DNA from: Chlorobium chlorochromatii
GTDB lineage: Bacteria; Bacteroidota; Chlorobiia; Chlorobiales; Chlorobiaceae
Assembly (NCBI GenBank): GCA_020721255.1
Contig: DYND01000004.1
Location: 1 to 64,000 of the forward strand
Direction: 5' to 3'
DNA length: 64,000 nucleotides
Shown here: piece by piece, positions 21,862 to 32,066 of the stretch
Position numbering within the stretch: position 1 is the first letter of the stretch
Layout of the letters: the number at the start of each line of letters is the position of its first letter
The notes under the pieces: generated by a model
Told to the model about the DNA's origin: nothing
Database searches by the model: none
What the model saw: the letters and a program-made list of their open reading frames with translations, nothing else
Translations under genes and position numbers: made by a program

Positions 21862-23196
21862 ATGATAAACAAGAGTAGAGTAACCAGAACCGTAGCGATT
21901 ACAGCAGTGGCGTTGATGCTTGCGTGGCCATTGCGAAGCAGCGCAACCGAAACACCGGCAGAAACTCCGCTCACCGTTGAACAAGCCATACAGCTTGTGC
22001 GCGAGAACAATCCGGCGCTCAAAGCTGCGGCAGATGAGGTGAAGGCTGCTGACGCTCGAATCACACAACGCCGAAGCGCCTATTTCCCGCAGATCTCCGC
22101 CAGCGCCGGATATACCTGGCTTGACCCAGTCTCCGAGAAGAGTTTCGGAGGAGAAGCTCCAATGCAATTCATGCCGCATGATAATTACGATGCCAAAGTT
22201 ACCGCACAGGCAACGCTGCTCGATTTCGGCAAAAGAGGCAGCAACGTTGCTATTGCGCTGAGCGGCAAAAAAACGGCGGAGCAAGCACTTGAACTGTCGC
22301 GCCGAGAAGCGGCATGGCAAACAGTGCAGCTCTTTTACAGTATTCTGTTTCTCCGCGAAAATCTTCGGGTGGAGGAGAAACAGATTGCCGCACTGAACAA
22401 AGCTTTGGAGTACTCGACCAAACGCTATCAGGCAGGTGCAGCAACTCCGTTTGATCTCTTCTCCACGAAGGTGCGTCTTGCTGATACCCGCAACCGCACA
22501 CTTGATCTTGAGCACGAACTTCGTCGCAGCGAATTAACCCTGCGTCGCCTGACGGGCATTGCCGACAATGCTCCGCTGAAACTTCAGGGCTCATTTGCAG
22601 TGAAGCCGCAAGATGGTCGTGCGGAAACGGGACTTGTAGCCCAGGCATTAGCGCAGCGCCTCGAACTGCAACTCTCCAGAGAGCAAGAAACAGCGGCAAA
22701 ACTGCACCGTTCACTGGCTGGAAAAGAGGGTTTGCCGGTTGTTACCGCAAGCCTCTCTTATGGTGTCAGCAATGGCTATCAGCCTGATATCAATGAAATA
22801 CGCAATAACGTTGCCGCCAACCTGCACCTTGAGATTCCGCTCTTTACCGGTTTCCGCACCAGCGCTGAGCAGCAGGAACGCACTGCTCTGGCACGTGCAG
22901 CAACCCGACGACGGCTTGACGCTGAGCAACTGGCGAAAAGCGACATAGCGGAGACTCTCCATGCACTGCAGACAGCATCGGAGAAGATGAGTACGACGGA
23001 AGTGCAGGTACAACAGGCGGAACTTGCCGCAAAGCACGCACGGGCACGCTACGAAAACGGCATGGCAACTGCGCTCGACCTGCTCGACACCGAAGCCGCT
23101 CTTTCCCAGGCTGAACTTGCCCGCCTGCAAGCCGCTTACGCTTATATGCTGAACACCTATTCACTAAAACGCACAACAGGGGAGATTTTCTGGTAA
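21862..23196 (+). CDS. TolC family outer-membrane efflux protein
   Basis: Signal peptide and paired OEP repeats (VEQAIQLVRENNPALKAAADEVKAADARI; ALDLLDTEAALSQAELARLQAAYAY). Confidence 0.92.
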   Translation: MINKSRVTRTVAITAVALMLAWPLRSSATETPAETPLTVEQAIQLVRENNPALKAAADEVKAADARITQRRSAYFPQISASAGYTWLDPVSEKSFGGEAPMQFMPHDNYDAKVTAQATLLDFGKRGSNVAIALSGKKTAEQALELSRREAAWQTVQLFYSILFLRENLRVEEKQIAALNKALEYSTKRYQAGAATPFDLFSTKVRLADTRNRTLDLEHELRRSELTLRRLTGIADNAPLKLQGSFAVKPQDGRAETGLVAQALAQRLELQLSREQETAAKLHRSLAGKEGLPVVTASLSYGVSNGYQPDINEIRNNVAANLHLEIPLFTGFRTSAEQQERTALARAATRRRLDAEQLAKSDIAETLHALQTASEKMSTTEVQVQQAELAAKHARARYENGMATALDLLDTEAALSQAELARLQAAYAYMLNTYSLKRTTGEIFW

Positions 23197-23197
23197 A

Positions 23198-24238
23198 ATG
23201 GAACAACCTGAATCAACAACAATGGCTGAAAAAAACACTTCTCCACAAGAACCGGCAAAAGCTTCAAATCCTTTGCGCATCGTCATTATCGGCACTCTGC
23301 TTGCCATCGCCCTGATCTGGGGAGGCAGCAAAGTCTATCACTCACTCCTCTATGTAGAGACGGATAACGCACAGATTGAGGGAGATATTTATCCTGTGAT
23401 TTCGCGAGTTCCGGGCAAAGTAGCAGAGGTGCTTGCAAGCGACAACCAGCCAGTCAACAAAGGTGATACACTCATCCTGCTCGATGCGACTGATTACGAA
23501 GTGCGCCGCGACATTGCCGCTGCCGAGCTGCTCAGCGCACAGGCAGAAGTAAAAGCTGTCACGGAGCAGGCACATGCTGCACAAGCCTCCGCAAGCGCCG
23601 CAGAAGCCACAAGCCGCAAACAGCAAGCCGACCTCGCCCGCAACAACAATCTCCGTCAACAGGAGGTCATTTCACAAGCAGAGTTCGACGCCGTCAAAGC
23701 GGGAGCACAAGCAGCATCAGCCCAGTATGCCAGTGCCGGTAATAACTATCAGGCAGCGCTTGCCGAGATACCCCTGAAAATGGCTGAGATAAAAAAGTGT
23801 GAGGCCAAGCTGCGCGAAGCTGAACTGCAATTATCGTACACCTCCATTACAGCTCCAGCCTCTGGTCAAGTGTCAAAAAAAAATGTGCAGACGGGTCAGT
23901 ACGTCTCGCCGGGCCAACAGTTGATTGCGCTGGTCGGCAGCAAAGATCTCTGGATTGTCGCCAACTTCAAGGAAACGCAGCTTGAGAAAATCATTGTCGG
24001 AGAGCCGGTTATTATCAAAGTAGATGCCTATCCTGGCAAAGAGTTCAAAGGCAAAGTTGAATCACTCTCCTCTGGCACCGGCGCAAAATTTGCCATGCTT
24101 CCTCCCGACAACGCCAGCGGAAACTTCATCAAGGTGACACAGCGCATTCCGGTAAAAATTCTCTTTACTGAAAAGCCAGACAAGCACCATCCGCTTGCCG
24201 CAGGGATGAACGTCACCGTTGAAGTGAAGGCAAAATGA
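23198..24238 (+). CDS. HlyD/EmrA family efflux periplasmic adaptor
   Basis: YVETDNAQIEGDIYPVISRVPGKVAEVLASDNQPVNKGDTLILLD; TSITAPASGQVSKKNVQTGQYVSPGQ. Confidence 0.93.
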   Translation: MEQPESTTMAEKNTSPQEPAKASNPLRIVIIGTLLAIALIWGGSKVYHSLLYVETDNAQIEGDIYPVISRVPGKVAEVLASDNQPVNKGDTLILLDATDYEVRRDIAAAELLSAQAEVKAVTEQAHAAQASASAAEATSRKQQADLARNNNLRQQEVISQAEFDAVKAGAQAASAQYASAGNNYQAALAEIPLKMAEIKKCEAKLREAELQLSYTSITAPASGQVSKKNVQTGQYVSPGQQLIALVGSKDLWIVANFKETQLEKIIVGEPVIIKVDAYPGKEFKGKVESLSSGTGAKFAMLPPDNASGNFIKVTQRIPVKILFTEKPDKHHPLAAGMNVTVEVKAK

Positions 24239-24273
24239 GAACAATGGTCATTGAACAGGAATCCATATAACGC

Positions 24274-25893
24274 ATGGCAGAGTCACAACAACAGAATGGC
24301 ACAGCGGTAGCTGCAATGCTGCCAAACCCAGCCCATCATTACGAAACCGGTGCTCGCAAAGTCATCATCACACTGACCGTAATTGTGGCCGCAATGCTGG
24401 AGCTGATCGACACCACTATTGTGAACGTTGCCCTGACCCAGATCAGCGGCAACCTCGGTGCCAGCATTGAGGATGTCGCCTGGGTGGTCACCAGCTACGC
24501 TATCGCCAACGTCATCGTCATTCCGCTCTCCGGCTTTCTCGGTAACTTGCTCGGACGCCGCAACTACTACATCGGCTCGATTCTGCTTTTTACTGCTGCA
24601 TCGCTGCTCTGCGGCATCTCCACCGACATCTGGACACTGGTCTTCTTCCGCTTCCTGCAAGGCATCGGTGGCGGAGCGCTGCTGCCGACATCACAGGCGA
24701 TTCTCTACGAAACATTCAAGCCGGAAGAGCGAGGCACCGCCACCGGCATTTTCTCGATGGGACTTGTGCTCGGCCCAACCTTTGGCCCTCTGCTTGGCGG
24801 TTATCTTGTGGACTATTTCTCATGGGAGTGGTGCTTTTTCGTCAACATACCAGTCGGGCTGCTTGCTTCCTGGTCTGCCTTCACCTTTCTCAAGGAACCG
24901 AAAGTTCAGCACTCTGTCTCAAAAATTGACTGGACGGGGATCGGACTTCTGGCGGTCGGTATCGGTGCATTGCAATTCATTCTTGAAAAGGGAGAGTCAA
25001 AAGACTGGTTTGAAACTCCCTATATCACTTGGTTCACAATCATCGCCGTATTATCGCTCGCAGCCTTTGTCTGGTGGGAACTGCACACCGAAGAGCCTGC
25101 CGTTGATCTGCGCGTGCTGACTCGAAGCCGTAATCTGCCAATTGCCGCTGTACTTACTTTTGTCGTAGGATTTGGTCTCTACGGATCACTCTTTGTCTTT
25201 CCGGTGTTTGTGCAGCGCCTGCTTGGATTTACTGCCGTACTGACCGGACTGGTGCTCTTTCCCAGCGCCATGGTGACAGGCATCATCTCCATGCCGCTCG
25301 GCATGGCGCTTCAGAAAGGCGTTTCACCAAAAAAGCTGATGACCGTTGGTATGATTGCATTCATTACCTTCTGCTGGATGCTTGGTCAACAGACCATGCA
25401 GTCAGGCGCTGAAAATTTCTTCTGGATACTCCTGCTTCGCGGTGTCGCTCTCGGATTTATCTTCATTCCCGTCACCATGCTTGCCGTAGCGGGATTGCAC
25501 GGCAAGGACATTGGGCAGGCGACGGGGCTTAACAACATGGTGCGCCAGCTCGGTGGTTCATTCGGCATAGCCATAACCAACACCCACATTGTCAAACGAG
25601 TTGCGGAACACCGCATTGAGCTGCTCAGCCATCTCTCCCCCTACGATCCGGCAGCAATCGCTCGGCTTGATGCGATAAAGCAGACCGCGACCATGAAAAG
25701 CGGGCTCTCACCTGCTGGCGCAGAGCTTGCCGCGCTGCATTCGCTTGAAGGTACCGTGACCGCCCAAAGCCACCATCTCGCCTACATGGACGCCTTTATG
25801 CTTGTCGCACTGCTGTTTGCCATCGCGTTGCCGCTGCTCTTTTTTATCAAGATTAACAAAGCGGAGAAGGCGGATTTGTCGGGCGCGCATTGA
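24274..25893 (+). CDS. DHA2 family multidrug efflux MFS transporter (EmrB/QacA type)
   Basis: ELIDTTIVNVALTQISGNLG, GRRNYYIGS, QGIGGGALLPTSQAIL; 14-TM size. Confidence 0.94.
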   Translation: MAESQQQNGTAVAAMLPNPAHHYETGARKVIITLTVIVAAMLELIDTTIVNVALTQISGNLGASIEDVAWVVTSYAIANVIVIPLSGFLGNLLGRRNYYIGSILLFTAASLLCGISTDIWTLVFFRFLQGIGGGALLPTSQAILYETFKPEERGTATGIFSMGLVLGPTFGPLLGGYLVDYFSWEWCFFVNIPVGLLASWSAFTFLKEPKVQHSVSKIDWTGIGLLAVGIGALQFILEKGESKDWFETPYITWFTIIAVLSLAAFVWWELHTEEPAVDLRVLTRSRNLPIAAVLTFVVGFGLYGSLFVFPVFVQRLLGFTAVLTGLVLFPSAMVTGIISMPLGMALQKGVSPKKLMTVGMIAFITFCWMLGQQTMQSGAENFFWILLLRGVALGFIFIPVTMLAVAGLHGKDIGQATGLNNMVRQLGGSFGIAITNTHIVKRVAEHRIELLSHLSPYDPAAIARLDAIKQTATMKSGLSPAGAELAALHSLEGTVTAQSHHLAYMDAFMLVALLFAIALPLLFFIKINKAEKADLSGAH

Positions 25894-25957
25894 GTTGGGG
25901 GCGGAGGACAATCAAAAATACAGAGGACATCGATTGCCTCAGCAGAATATTCTATTT

Positions 25958-26176
25958 TCACTTTTTAACATCCGGTGGAGGAAGTTCATTATCAGAACCC
26001 CAGCTACGTAGCCATTCATGTACAGCATCACCTGAGGTAACATTTCCATGTGCAACAGAATCCATAGCTTGCAAGGTTTCCTGCCAACGCTCTTGCTCGG
26101 CACTTAGTCTTTCAATGTATTCTTTAAGTGCTTGATTTATAAGCCAAGCTTTGCTTTTTTGAAGTGAGCTGGTCAT
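25958..26176 (-). CDS. CopG/RHH-type antitoxin-like protein, probably N-terminally truncated
   Basis: SKAWLINQALKEYIERL...WQETLQAMDSVAHGNVTSGDAVHEWLRSWGS resembles RHH antitoxins but lacks the N-terminal beta strand. Confidence 0.55.
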   Translation of the reverse strand: MTSSLQKSKAWLINQALKEYIERLSAEQERWQETLQAMDSVAHGNVTSGDAVHEWLRSWGSDNELPPPDVKK

Positions 26177-26256
26177 CGCCTGCAGACTATAGCTTCAGAC
26201 AGACCTGAGAGAGTTTTACCGATTAAAAAACCAACCCAGATGTTTGTATCTATCAC
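26173..26256 (-). pseudogene. 5' fragment of a PIN-domain toxin gene
   Basis: GTG VIDTNIWVGFLIGKTLSGLSEAIVCRR*; PIN N-terminal motif truncated after 27 residues, directly after an antitoxin-like ORF. Confidence 0.65.
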
Positions 26257-26266
26257 AACCCTTATA

Positions 26267-26491
26267 TTACTTTCTTTTCGCACGATACCTTTTTCCTCTG
26301 ACTGTTTCCACTTCTGCCGTAATCTCTTCTAATGTCAGTTCATCCGTTCTTACTTTACTCAAAAACCGATTAAAACGAAGTGGAAAGGTATCTTTTTCCA
26401 ACATCCGAACAATTTCTGTTTTTTCTTCCATTCCGCACTGAGCTATGAGTGATTTTAACTGATTAAAATCTATCGCCTCATTCTGATTCAT
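26267..26491 (-). CDS. Putative antitoxin partner of the PIN fragment
   Basis: Small charged ORF ending 11 nt before the PIN 5' fragment, the usual order for such pairs. Confidence 0.5.
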   Translation of the reverse strand: MNQNEAIDFNQLKSLIAQCGMEEKTEIVRMLEKDTFPLRFNRFLSKVRTDELTLEEITAEVETVRGKRYRAKRK

Positions 26492-26545
26492 AACAGCTTT
26501 ATCTCAATATTTAAAAGAATATTCACATTTTTCACTTATAGTGTT

Positions 26546-26764
26546 TTACCATTTTTCATGTTCGCGATCAATAAATCCTAAAATTGCATACCGATGTAAA
26601 TATCCCCGAAGACTTTTTTGAGAGATAATATGTTCATACCGGTGTGCAGCAGAACGCACAATAATTTCAACTTGCGGCCAGTACAATTGCTTGGGAAAGC
26701 TATGTTCCGAATAATAAGTTACGCATATTTTAGAGCATACCAATTCATCAATTGTAATTTTCAT
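26546..26764 (-). CDS. Hypothetical protein, 72 aa
   Basis: ORF only; no recognised family. Confidence 0.3.
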   Translation of the reverse strand: MKITIDELVCSKICVTYYSEHSFPKQLYWPQVEIIVRSAAHRYEHIISQKSLRGYLHRYAILGFIDREHEKW

Positions 26765-26960
26765 TCGAGTAGCGCAGGAATGCGCTTACTTTACATCAGC
26801 AAATATGGTTACCACTACAATCACTGTAAATGGCAACTATAGTGGCTACAATTAATGAGATTGTCAAACGAACCGCACGGCGATCTTCTATGGGGCAGAA
26901 CGCCCAAGATTAGGCGTAAATCAGGAGCGCAGCGAGTAATTTATCCGAGTGCAGGCAGGT

Positions 26961-29900
26961 CTAAATCCGCCCACCCACACCTTTAAACTTTTCAACAAAA
27001 GCGGCAATTTTTTGAAAAACACTCTGTTTTTTTGTCAGGTATTGCGGGTTTAACGGGCTCATTTTAGGAAGAATGGTATTGAGCTCAGTGCCATTGTCAC
27101 TGGCAAATTCTCGCTTCAGCGAAGTTGAGATATAACGCTTGGCAGCATCTGTATTCAAGTGCTCAGAGCTGATAAGCGCCTCTGCCTCGCGTTGCTGCTC
27201 GGCTTGCGCAAAGGTGAAAAAGGTATCAATAACAGTGGCTTTATCATTAATTGTGTCAAAATCGGTGTGATTGATAAAATCCACCAAGAGACTCTCCTTC
27301 GCACGGTTGCCAAGGCTGGCACGAATCACCCGACGCACATCTTCAACCAGTGCTCCTTTGTCTTTAACCTTTTTATTGTTCTCAAAAATCAATTCCAGAA
27401 TGTAGTCCAGGTTGATCTCTTGTGATTTGAGCAGATCTATCTCAAAAACCACGTCATCCCAATCAATGGAGGATTTCTCTTTGTCGGAAACTGCTTTTTC
27501 ACGGCGAAGCCAATCGCGAATATCGTTATAGGTTGAGCGGTAATCCTGTATTGTACGTGCAGTTGGCATCTTAATCGCTTGCAGCACTTTAAGCTCTTCG
27601 TCGCTTACATAATGATGGGCTTTGAATGCCTCAACAGCCTCTGCGTCGTCCATATTGATGCTTTGCAAGGTTTTCAGGCTGGCAAATTCATCGTAGTTTT
27701 GCAGCACGTTCTCTACGCGCAAATATTCGCCAAATAATTTTGCGAAGGCCTTTTTATCGGACTCTTTAACAATCTCATCAGGGTTGGGGAAGCGTTGCTG
27801 TAATTCCGTTACCACCTCCCTATAGCCCCGTCGGGCTTCACCGGTGACCACATCGGTAAAACCTTCCATGTATTCCTTATAACTCTTTTCCAGCACCACA
27901 TTTTTGGTGTTGGTATCACCAAATAGCGTAATGGCATCGATGGTGGCTTGTTCTAAATCCCGGAAGGTGACGATATTGCCAAAGGTCTTGGTTGCATCAT
28001 AAATACGATTGGTACGCGAATAGGCCTGCATCAACCCGTGATAGCGCAGGTTTTTATCAACAAACAAGGTGCTCAACGTCGGCGCATCAAAACCGGTTAA
28101 AAACATGCCAACAACAATCAGCAAATCTATTTCCTGGCTTTTGACGCGCTGGGCAAGGTCGCGGTAATAGTTTTGAAAGCCATTGCTATCCAGGCCAAAT
28201 CTGATTTTAAAGGCTGCGTTATAGTCAGCAATAGCCGCGCCTAAAAACTCTTTGGCGCTGCTGTTCATGGCGGATACATCAAAGCTTTCGTCCAGAATCT
28301 CGCCCACGGCATCTTGCTCTTCATTGGCCGCAAACGAGAAGATGGTGGCAACCATCAGTGGCTTATCAGTCTCTTTCTGCAATTGCTTGAACGACTCATA
28401 ATACAGCTTGGCGGCATCCACACTGCTCACCGCAAACATGGCATTAAAGCCTTTGGCACCGGCTTGCAGACGATGGGTTTTCTGCCGGAAGTTATTCAGA
28501 ATGTACTTGGATATTTCCCGGATTCGGTCGGGGTGTAACAAGGCTTGCTTGTTTTCTGCCGCGTTGAGTTTTTTTTCATCCTGTTCAGTTTCAATCGCCT
28601 TAAACTGAGGGCGCACATTGTTATAGTCCACCTTGAACTTCAACACTTTTTCATCGCGAATGGCATCGGTAATCACATAAGAGTGCAATTCACGACCAAA
28701 CACACTGGCAGTGGTCTCAGCCCCCAAAGCGTTTTGCGGAAAGATCGGTGTGCCAGTAAAACCAAACTGATAAAACCTTTTAAATTTTTTCTTCAGGTTT
28801 TTCTGTGCCTCACCAAATTGGCTGCGGTGCGCCTCATCAAAAATAAACACCACTTGCTTGCTGTAAACAGGCAAGTCTCCTTCACTTTTCATCAGGTGGT
28901 TGAGCTTCTGGATGGTGGTGACAATGATTTTGTTGTCGTCCTTATCCAGGTTGCGCTTGAGTCCGGCGGTGCTGTCAGAGCCATTGACGCTATCCGGCGA
29001 AAAGCGCTGGTATTCCTTCATGGTCTGGTAATCCAGATCTTTACGATCCACCACGAAAAATACCTTGTCGATAAACTCCAGCTCAGTCGCCAAACGCGCC
29101 GCTTTAAAGCTGGTTAAGGTTTTACCCGAACCGGTGGTGTGCCAAATGAAGCCGCCACTTTCGGGCTTGCTCCATTTTTTTGATTGATACGAGCTCTTAA
29201 TCTTCCATAAAATGCGCTCGGTAGCAGCAATCTGGTAAGGGCGCATCACCAGTAGCGTGTTGCTGACATCAAATACCGAATAATGCAGCAGCACATTGAG
29301 CAGGGTGTTTTTCTGGAAGAAGGTGGCGGTAAAGTCTTTCAGGTCTTTAATCAGGCTGTTATCGGCTTTCGCCCAATTCATGGTGAAATCAAAACTGTTT
29401 TTGTTGCGCTGAGTGGTGTTGGCAAAATAACGGCTATCGGTGCCATTGGAGATCACAAACAGTTGCAAATATTTATACAGCGACTGTGCACTATTAAGGC
29501 TCTCTTTGCTGTAACGGTGCACCTGATTAAAGGCTTCACGAATGGCCACGCCGCGCTTTTTCAGCTCAATCTGCACCAGCGGCAAACCATTGACCAGCAC
29601 CGTCACATCGTAGCGATTAGCATGCGCTCCGGCTTGTTCAAACTGCTTGATCACCTGCACCTTATTGCGGGCAATGTTCTTTTTGTCTAACAGGTAAATA
29701 TTCTTAATTCGACCATCGTCAAACACAAAATCATGAATATAGTCATCATGAATTTTGCGGGTTTTGTCGACAATGCTATCGCTTGGTTTATCCAGCCAAG
29801 TCTCCACAAATCGCAGCCACTCACCGTCGGAAAACTGCATGTTATTCAGCGATTGCAACTGCTCGCGTGCATTGGCCAGCAGCTTCTCGGGCGAGTTTAA

Positions 29901-30062
29901 ACCTTGGGCATATTCATACCCCTGATTCTGCAAATCCTGAATGAATTCCCGCTCCAAATCATATTCACTTTGGTAGCTTTCATTAACCTGCCATTCCTTG
30001 GTGTATTTATCCAGAACAATAAAGTTGTTCGATTCTGCGATGGACGTGGTGTAGCTAATCAT
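26961..30062 (-). CDS. hsdR: Type I restriction endonuclease subunit R
   Basis: [18 protein letters not shown] Walker [18 protein letters not shown] box, [12 protein letters not shown] at 30062 ([10 protein letters not shown]) overlaps the upstream gene by 8 nt. Confidence 0.95.
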   Translation of the reverse strand: MISYTTSIAESNNFIVLDKYTKEWQVNESYQSEYDLEREFIQDLQNQGYEYAQGLNSPEKLLANAREQLQSLNNMQFSDGEWLRFVETWLDKPSDSIVDKTRKIHDDYIHDFVFDDGRIKNIYLLDKKNIARNKVQVIKQFEQAGAHANRYDVTVLVNGLPLVQIELKKRGVAIREAFNQVHRYSKESLNSAQSLYKYLQLFVISNGTDSRYFANTTQRNKNSFDFTMNWAKADNSLIKDLKDFTATFFQKNTLLNVLLHYSVFDVSNTLLVMRPYQIAATERILWKIKSSYQSKKWSKPESGGFIWHTTGSGKTLTSFKAARLATELEFIDKVFFVVDRKDLDYQTMKEYQRFSPDSVNGSDSTAGLKRNLDKDDNKIIVTTIQKLNHLMKSEGDLPVYSKQVVFIFDEAHRSQFGEAQKNLKKKFKRFYQFGFTGTPIFPQNALGAETTASVFGRELHSYVITDAIRDEKVLKFKVDYNNVRPQFKAIETEQDEKKLNAAENKQALLHPDRIREISKYILNNFRQKTHRLQAGAKGFNAMFAVSSVDAAKLYYESFKQLQKETDKPLMVATIFSFAANEEQDAVGEILDESFDVSAMNSSAKEFLGAAIADYNAAFKIRFGLDSNGFQNYYRDLAQRVKSQEIDLLIVVGMFLTGFDAPTLSTLFVDKNLRYHGLMQAYSRTNRIYDATKTFGNIVTFRDLEQATIDAITLFGDTNTKNVVLEKSYKEYMEGFTDVVTGEARRGYREVVTELQQRFPNPDEIVKESDKKAFAKLFGEYLRVENVLQNYDEFASLKTLQSINMDDAEAVEAFKAHHYVSDEELKVLQAIKMPTARTIQDYRSTYNDIRDWLRREKAVSDKEKSSIDWDDVVFEIDLLKSQEINLDYILELIFENNKKVKDKGALVEDVRRVIRASLGNRAKESLLVDFINHTDFDTINDKATVIDTFFTFAQAEQQREAEALISSEHLNTDAAKRYISTSLKREFASDNGTELNTILPKMSPLNPQYLTKKQSVFQKIAAFVEKFKGVGGRI

Positions 30063-30894
30063 TCTTTTTGCCTTTGTTTGATAACTGCAATTGCCTGGCG
30101 TTTTGTGCGCTGACAACCTTTTTACCCGTTTCTGCTTCCAATTTCAGTTTAGCTTCTTTGGCAACACCGCCACCACGTTTTGCCACATCCTCATGTTCTG
30201 CAAACGACTGAGGGTTAACGACTTCTGAAATCTCTTTGGTGGACAACTCTGCCAGCATATTCATCACCAATTCTTTATTGGTCATGTTGTCACGCAGGTT
30301 CTCCTTTTTAAGCCCTTTGTATTGCTTGTATTCTTTGGCGGTTTTTCCTGCCCACGTTTTGTAAATGACATCGGTTAAAAAGGCGAATTCGCCGCCCTCC
30401 TGCAAGCCGTGCTTCTTCCACTCGTCGGTTAATTCTTTGCGGATCTCTATGCTTTTTAGCCGTTGGTTGATCCAGTTGTCTGTGTAACCCAGGCGCTTGT
30501 AATCCAGCATGGCCTGTTCTATGGATAACTCAGGGTCTTGCAGTTGCTCCAAGCGTTGATTTGCCACCTCGGCCAACCACAGTTTAAAAGGCTCTGCTTT
30601 TTTAGAGGGGATAGACTGAATAATCCGGAATAACTGCTGGTTGGTCGCTGCCAGCGTCTTTCTCAATTTGCCCGTGGCAGACTGCATGGCTACCTGGGGA
30701 CAATTTGTCCCTACGTACTCGCCTAATTGTTCGTCCCTTTTGCGCAGCTTCTTTAGATAATCTGTGGGGTTCGCACTGTCTGTGAGCGCAGCAACCACAT
30801 CAACAACAGAAAAAAACCACTCTTCAAGTTCAGCATCCCAATGGCTACGGATGTGCACCGATTCAAACAACTGGAGTTTGGTGTCAGTTTGCAT
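30055..30894 (-). CDS. DinD/BRO-N domain (phage antirepressor-like) protein, copy 1
   Basis: [19 protein letters not shown] core; [34 protein letters not shown] shared with the copy at 32067-32957. Confidence 0.8.
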   Translation of the reverse strand: MQTDTKLQLFESVHIRSHWDAELEEWFFSVVDVVAALTDSANPTDYLKKLRKRDEQLGEYVGTNCPQVAMQSATGKLRKTLAATNQQLFRIIQSIPSKKAEPFKLWLAEVANQRLEQLQDPELSIEQAMLDYKRLGYTDNWINQRLKSIEIRKELTDEWKKHGLQEGGEFAFLTDVIYKTWAGKTAKEYKQYKGLKKENLRDNMTNKELVMNMLAELSTKEISEVVNPQSFAEHEDVAKRGGGVAKEAKLKLEAETGKKVVSAQNARQLQLSNKGKKND

Positions 30895-32053
30895 GGGCTT
30901 TCCCCTTAAAGCTCAACAGCAAATTACGGTAGTGCTCGTATTGCTTTTGGCGCAATGCAATTTCGCGGGGCAAGCCTTCGGTGATGGAGTTGGTCAGGGC
31001 ATCGAACTTATCCAGAAGAGAGACGATTCGGGCTTGTTCGGCGTAGGTTGGAAGCGGAATTTCAAACGATCTTAAAGCTTTCAAACCTAAATTTTTAATT
31101 GTCGAACCTGTTTTTTGAGCTTCAAAATATTTTTTAGAAAAATCGGTTTGCAGGAAATAGTATAAGTATCTTGAATAGAGTTCAGATGATTTAATGTTAA
31201 AAAAGGCAACAGATTTACCAAGTATAATTTTTTCATTGTCATAGAATGAAACGCTGCCAATTGTGCCGTTAATTGATAAAAAAACAGTATTTTTAGCCGT
31301 AAAAATAATCCCGTGCTTTTTAAACATCGAATTATTCACTTTTTTTGTTTTGTCATTGAAGACAATATTCCCATTGTCTAAATTATTTCCATTTATAAAA
31401 AAATATTCCCCATTGTCATCATATTTTGGGGTTCCATGTAAACCATCCCCAATTACACATAGATCCCCCAACGTTTTCCATTCGACTTCTCCTTCTTCAA
31501 AACTCAACAACTGGTCACGATAGTAGTTGTATTGTTTTTTGCGGGCGGTAAGCTCGGCGGTAAGCTCGGCGGTAAGCTCGGTGAAGGCGTCCAAAATACG
31601 GACGATTTCGGCTTGAATCTCAAACGATTTTTCTGGGTTTTCTGGGCATGGGATGGGGATTTGAAGTTTTTCAACCACAATAGCATCAAGTGTTGGTATT
31701 CCTGCAACTCGCACCCTTGATCGCAATAATTGTTGATGACCAATTAGAGCGTAATATAAAAATCTATTGTTTAATGAGTCATTATGTTCAATACAGAAAC
31801 AGCCATCCGAAGACCAAAAATCGACTACACTGTAACCCACCGTGCCGGCAGAAGCACCGACATTAATAATCATTACTGTATTGGCAGGTCTGTTACCCTG
31901 TCCGTAATAACCTAACGGGTCTAAGCCACCGTGAAATACGGGAAATTTTTCGCTATCAGATAGTTGATTTTTCGTTAATCTTCTGCCACGTAAAATATTA
32001 GACACCGCTCCCAACGCCTTCCATTCCACTTCAACGCCATCCAGCAGTTTTTC
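30884..32053 (-). CDS. hsdS: Type I restriction specificity subunit S (type IC-like)
   Basis: Two TRD/conserved-region halves, each ending in a (R/L)KKQYNYYRDQLLSF / LRQKQYEHYRNLLLSF motif, with central ELTA repeats. Confidence 0.93.
   Translation of the reverse strand, partial: EKLLDGVEVEWKALGAVSNILRGRRLTKNQLSDSEKFPVFHGGLDPLGYYGQGNRPANTVMIINVGASAGTVGYSVVDFWSSDGCFCIEHNDSLNNRFLYYALIGHQQLLRSRVRVAGIPTLDAIVVEKLQIPIPCPENPEKSFEIQAEIVRILDAFTELTAELTAELTARKKQYNYYRDQLLSFEEGEVEWKTLGDLCVIGDGLHGTPKYDDNGEYFFINGNNLDNGNIVFNDKTKKVNNSMFKKHGIIFTAKNTVFLSINGTIGSVSFYDNEKIILGKSVAFFNIKSSELYSRYLYYFLQTDFSKKYFEAQKTGSTIKNLGLKALRSFEIPLPTYAEQARIVSLLDKFDALTNSITEGLPREIALRQKQYEHYRNLLLSFKGKAHAN
31545..31580. repeat. Three perfect tandem 12-bp repeats in hsdS (GCGGTAAGCTCG x3)
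   Basis: Read directly; encodes ELTA-ELTA-ELTA at the TRD spacer. Confidence 0.97.
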
Positions 32054-32060
32054 CATAAAA
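32039..32060. repeat. 22-bp direct repeat copy 1 (hsdS start)
   Basis: ATCCAGCAGTTTTTCCATAAAA; one mismatch to 32997-33018. Confidence 0.85.
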
Positions 32061-32066
32061 TGCATC

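Noticed and set aside
23198-25893. emrA/emrB as an unusual secretion system
   Set aside because: Sequence motifs fit an ordinary HlyD-type adaptor and 14-TM DHA2 pump; only the regulation looked notable.
26546-26764. 72-aa ORF as a novel toxin
   Set aside because: No recognisable motif or partner; kept only as a low-confidence hypothetical.
31545-31580. Possible CRISPR-like tandem repeats
   Set aside because: Contiguous 12-bp units without spacers, in frame inside hsdS; no CRISPR array seen anywhere in the window.
31532-31743. Gly/Leu repeat ORFs on both strands at the hsdS hinge
   Set aside because: Produced by translating the 12-bp hsdS spacer repeat in other frames.
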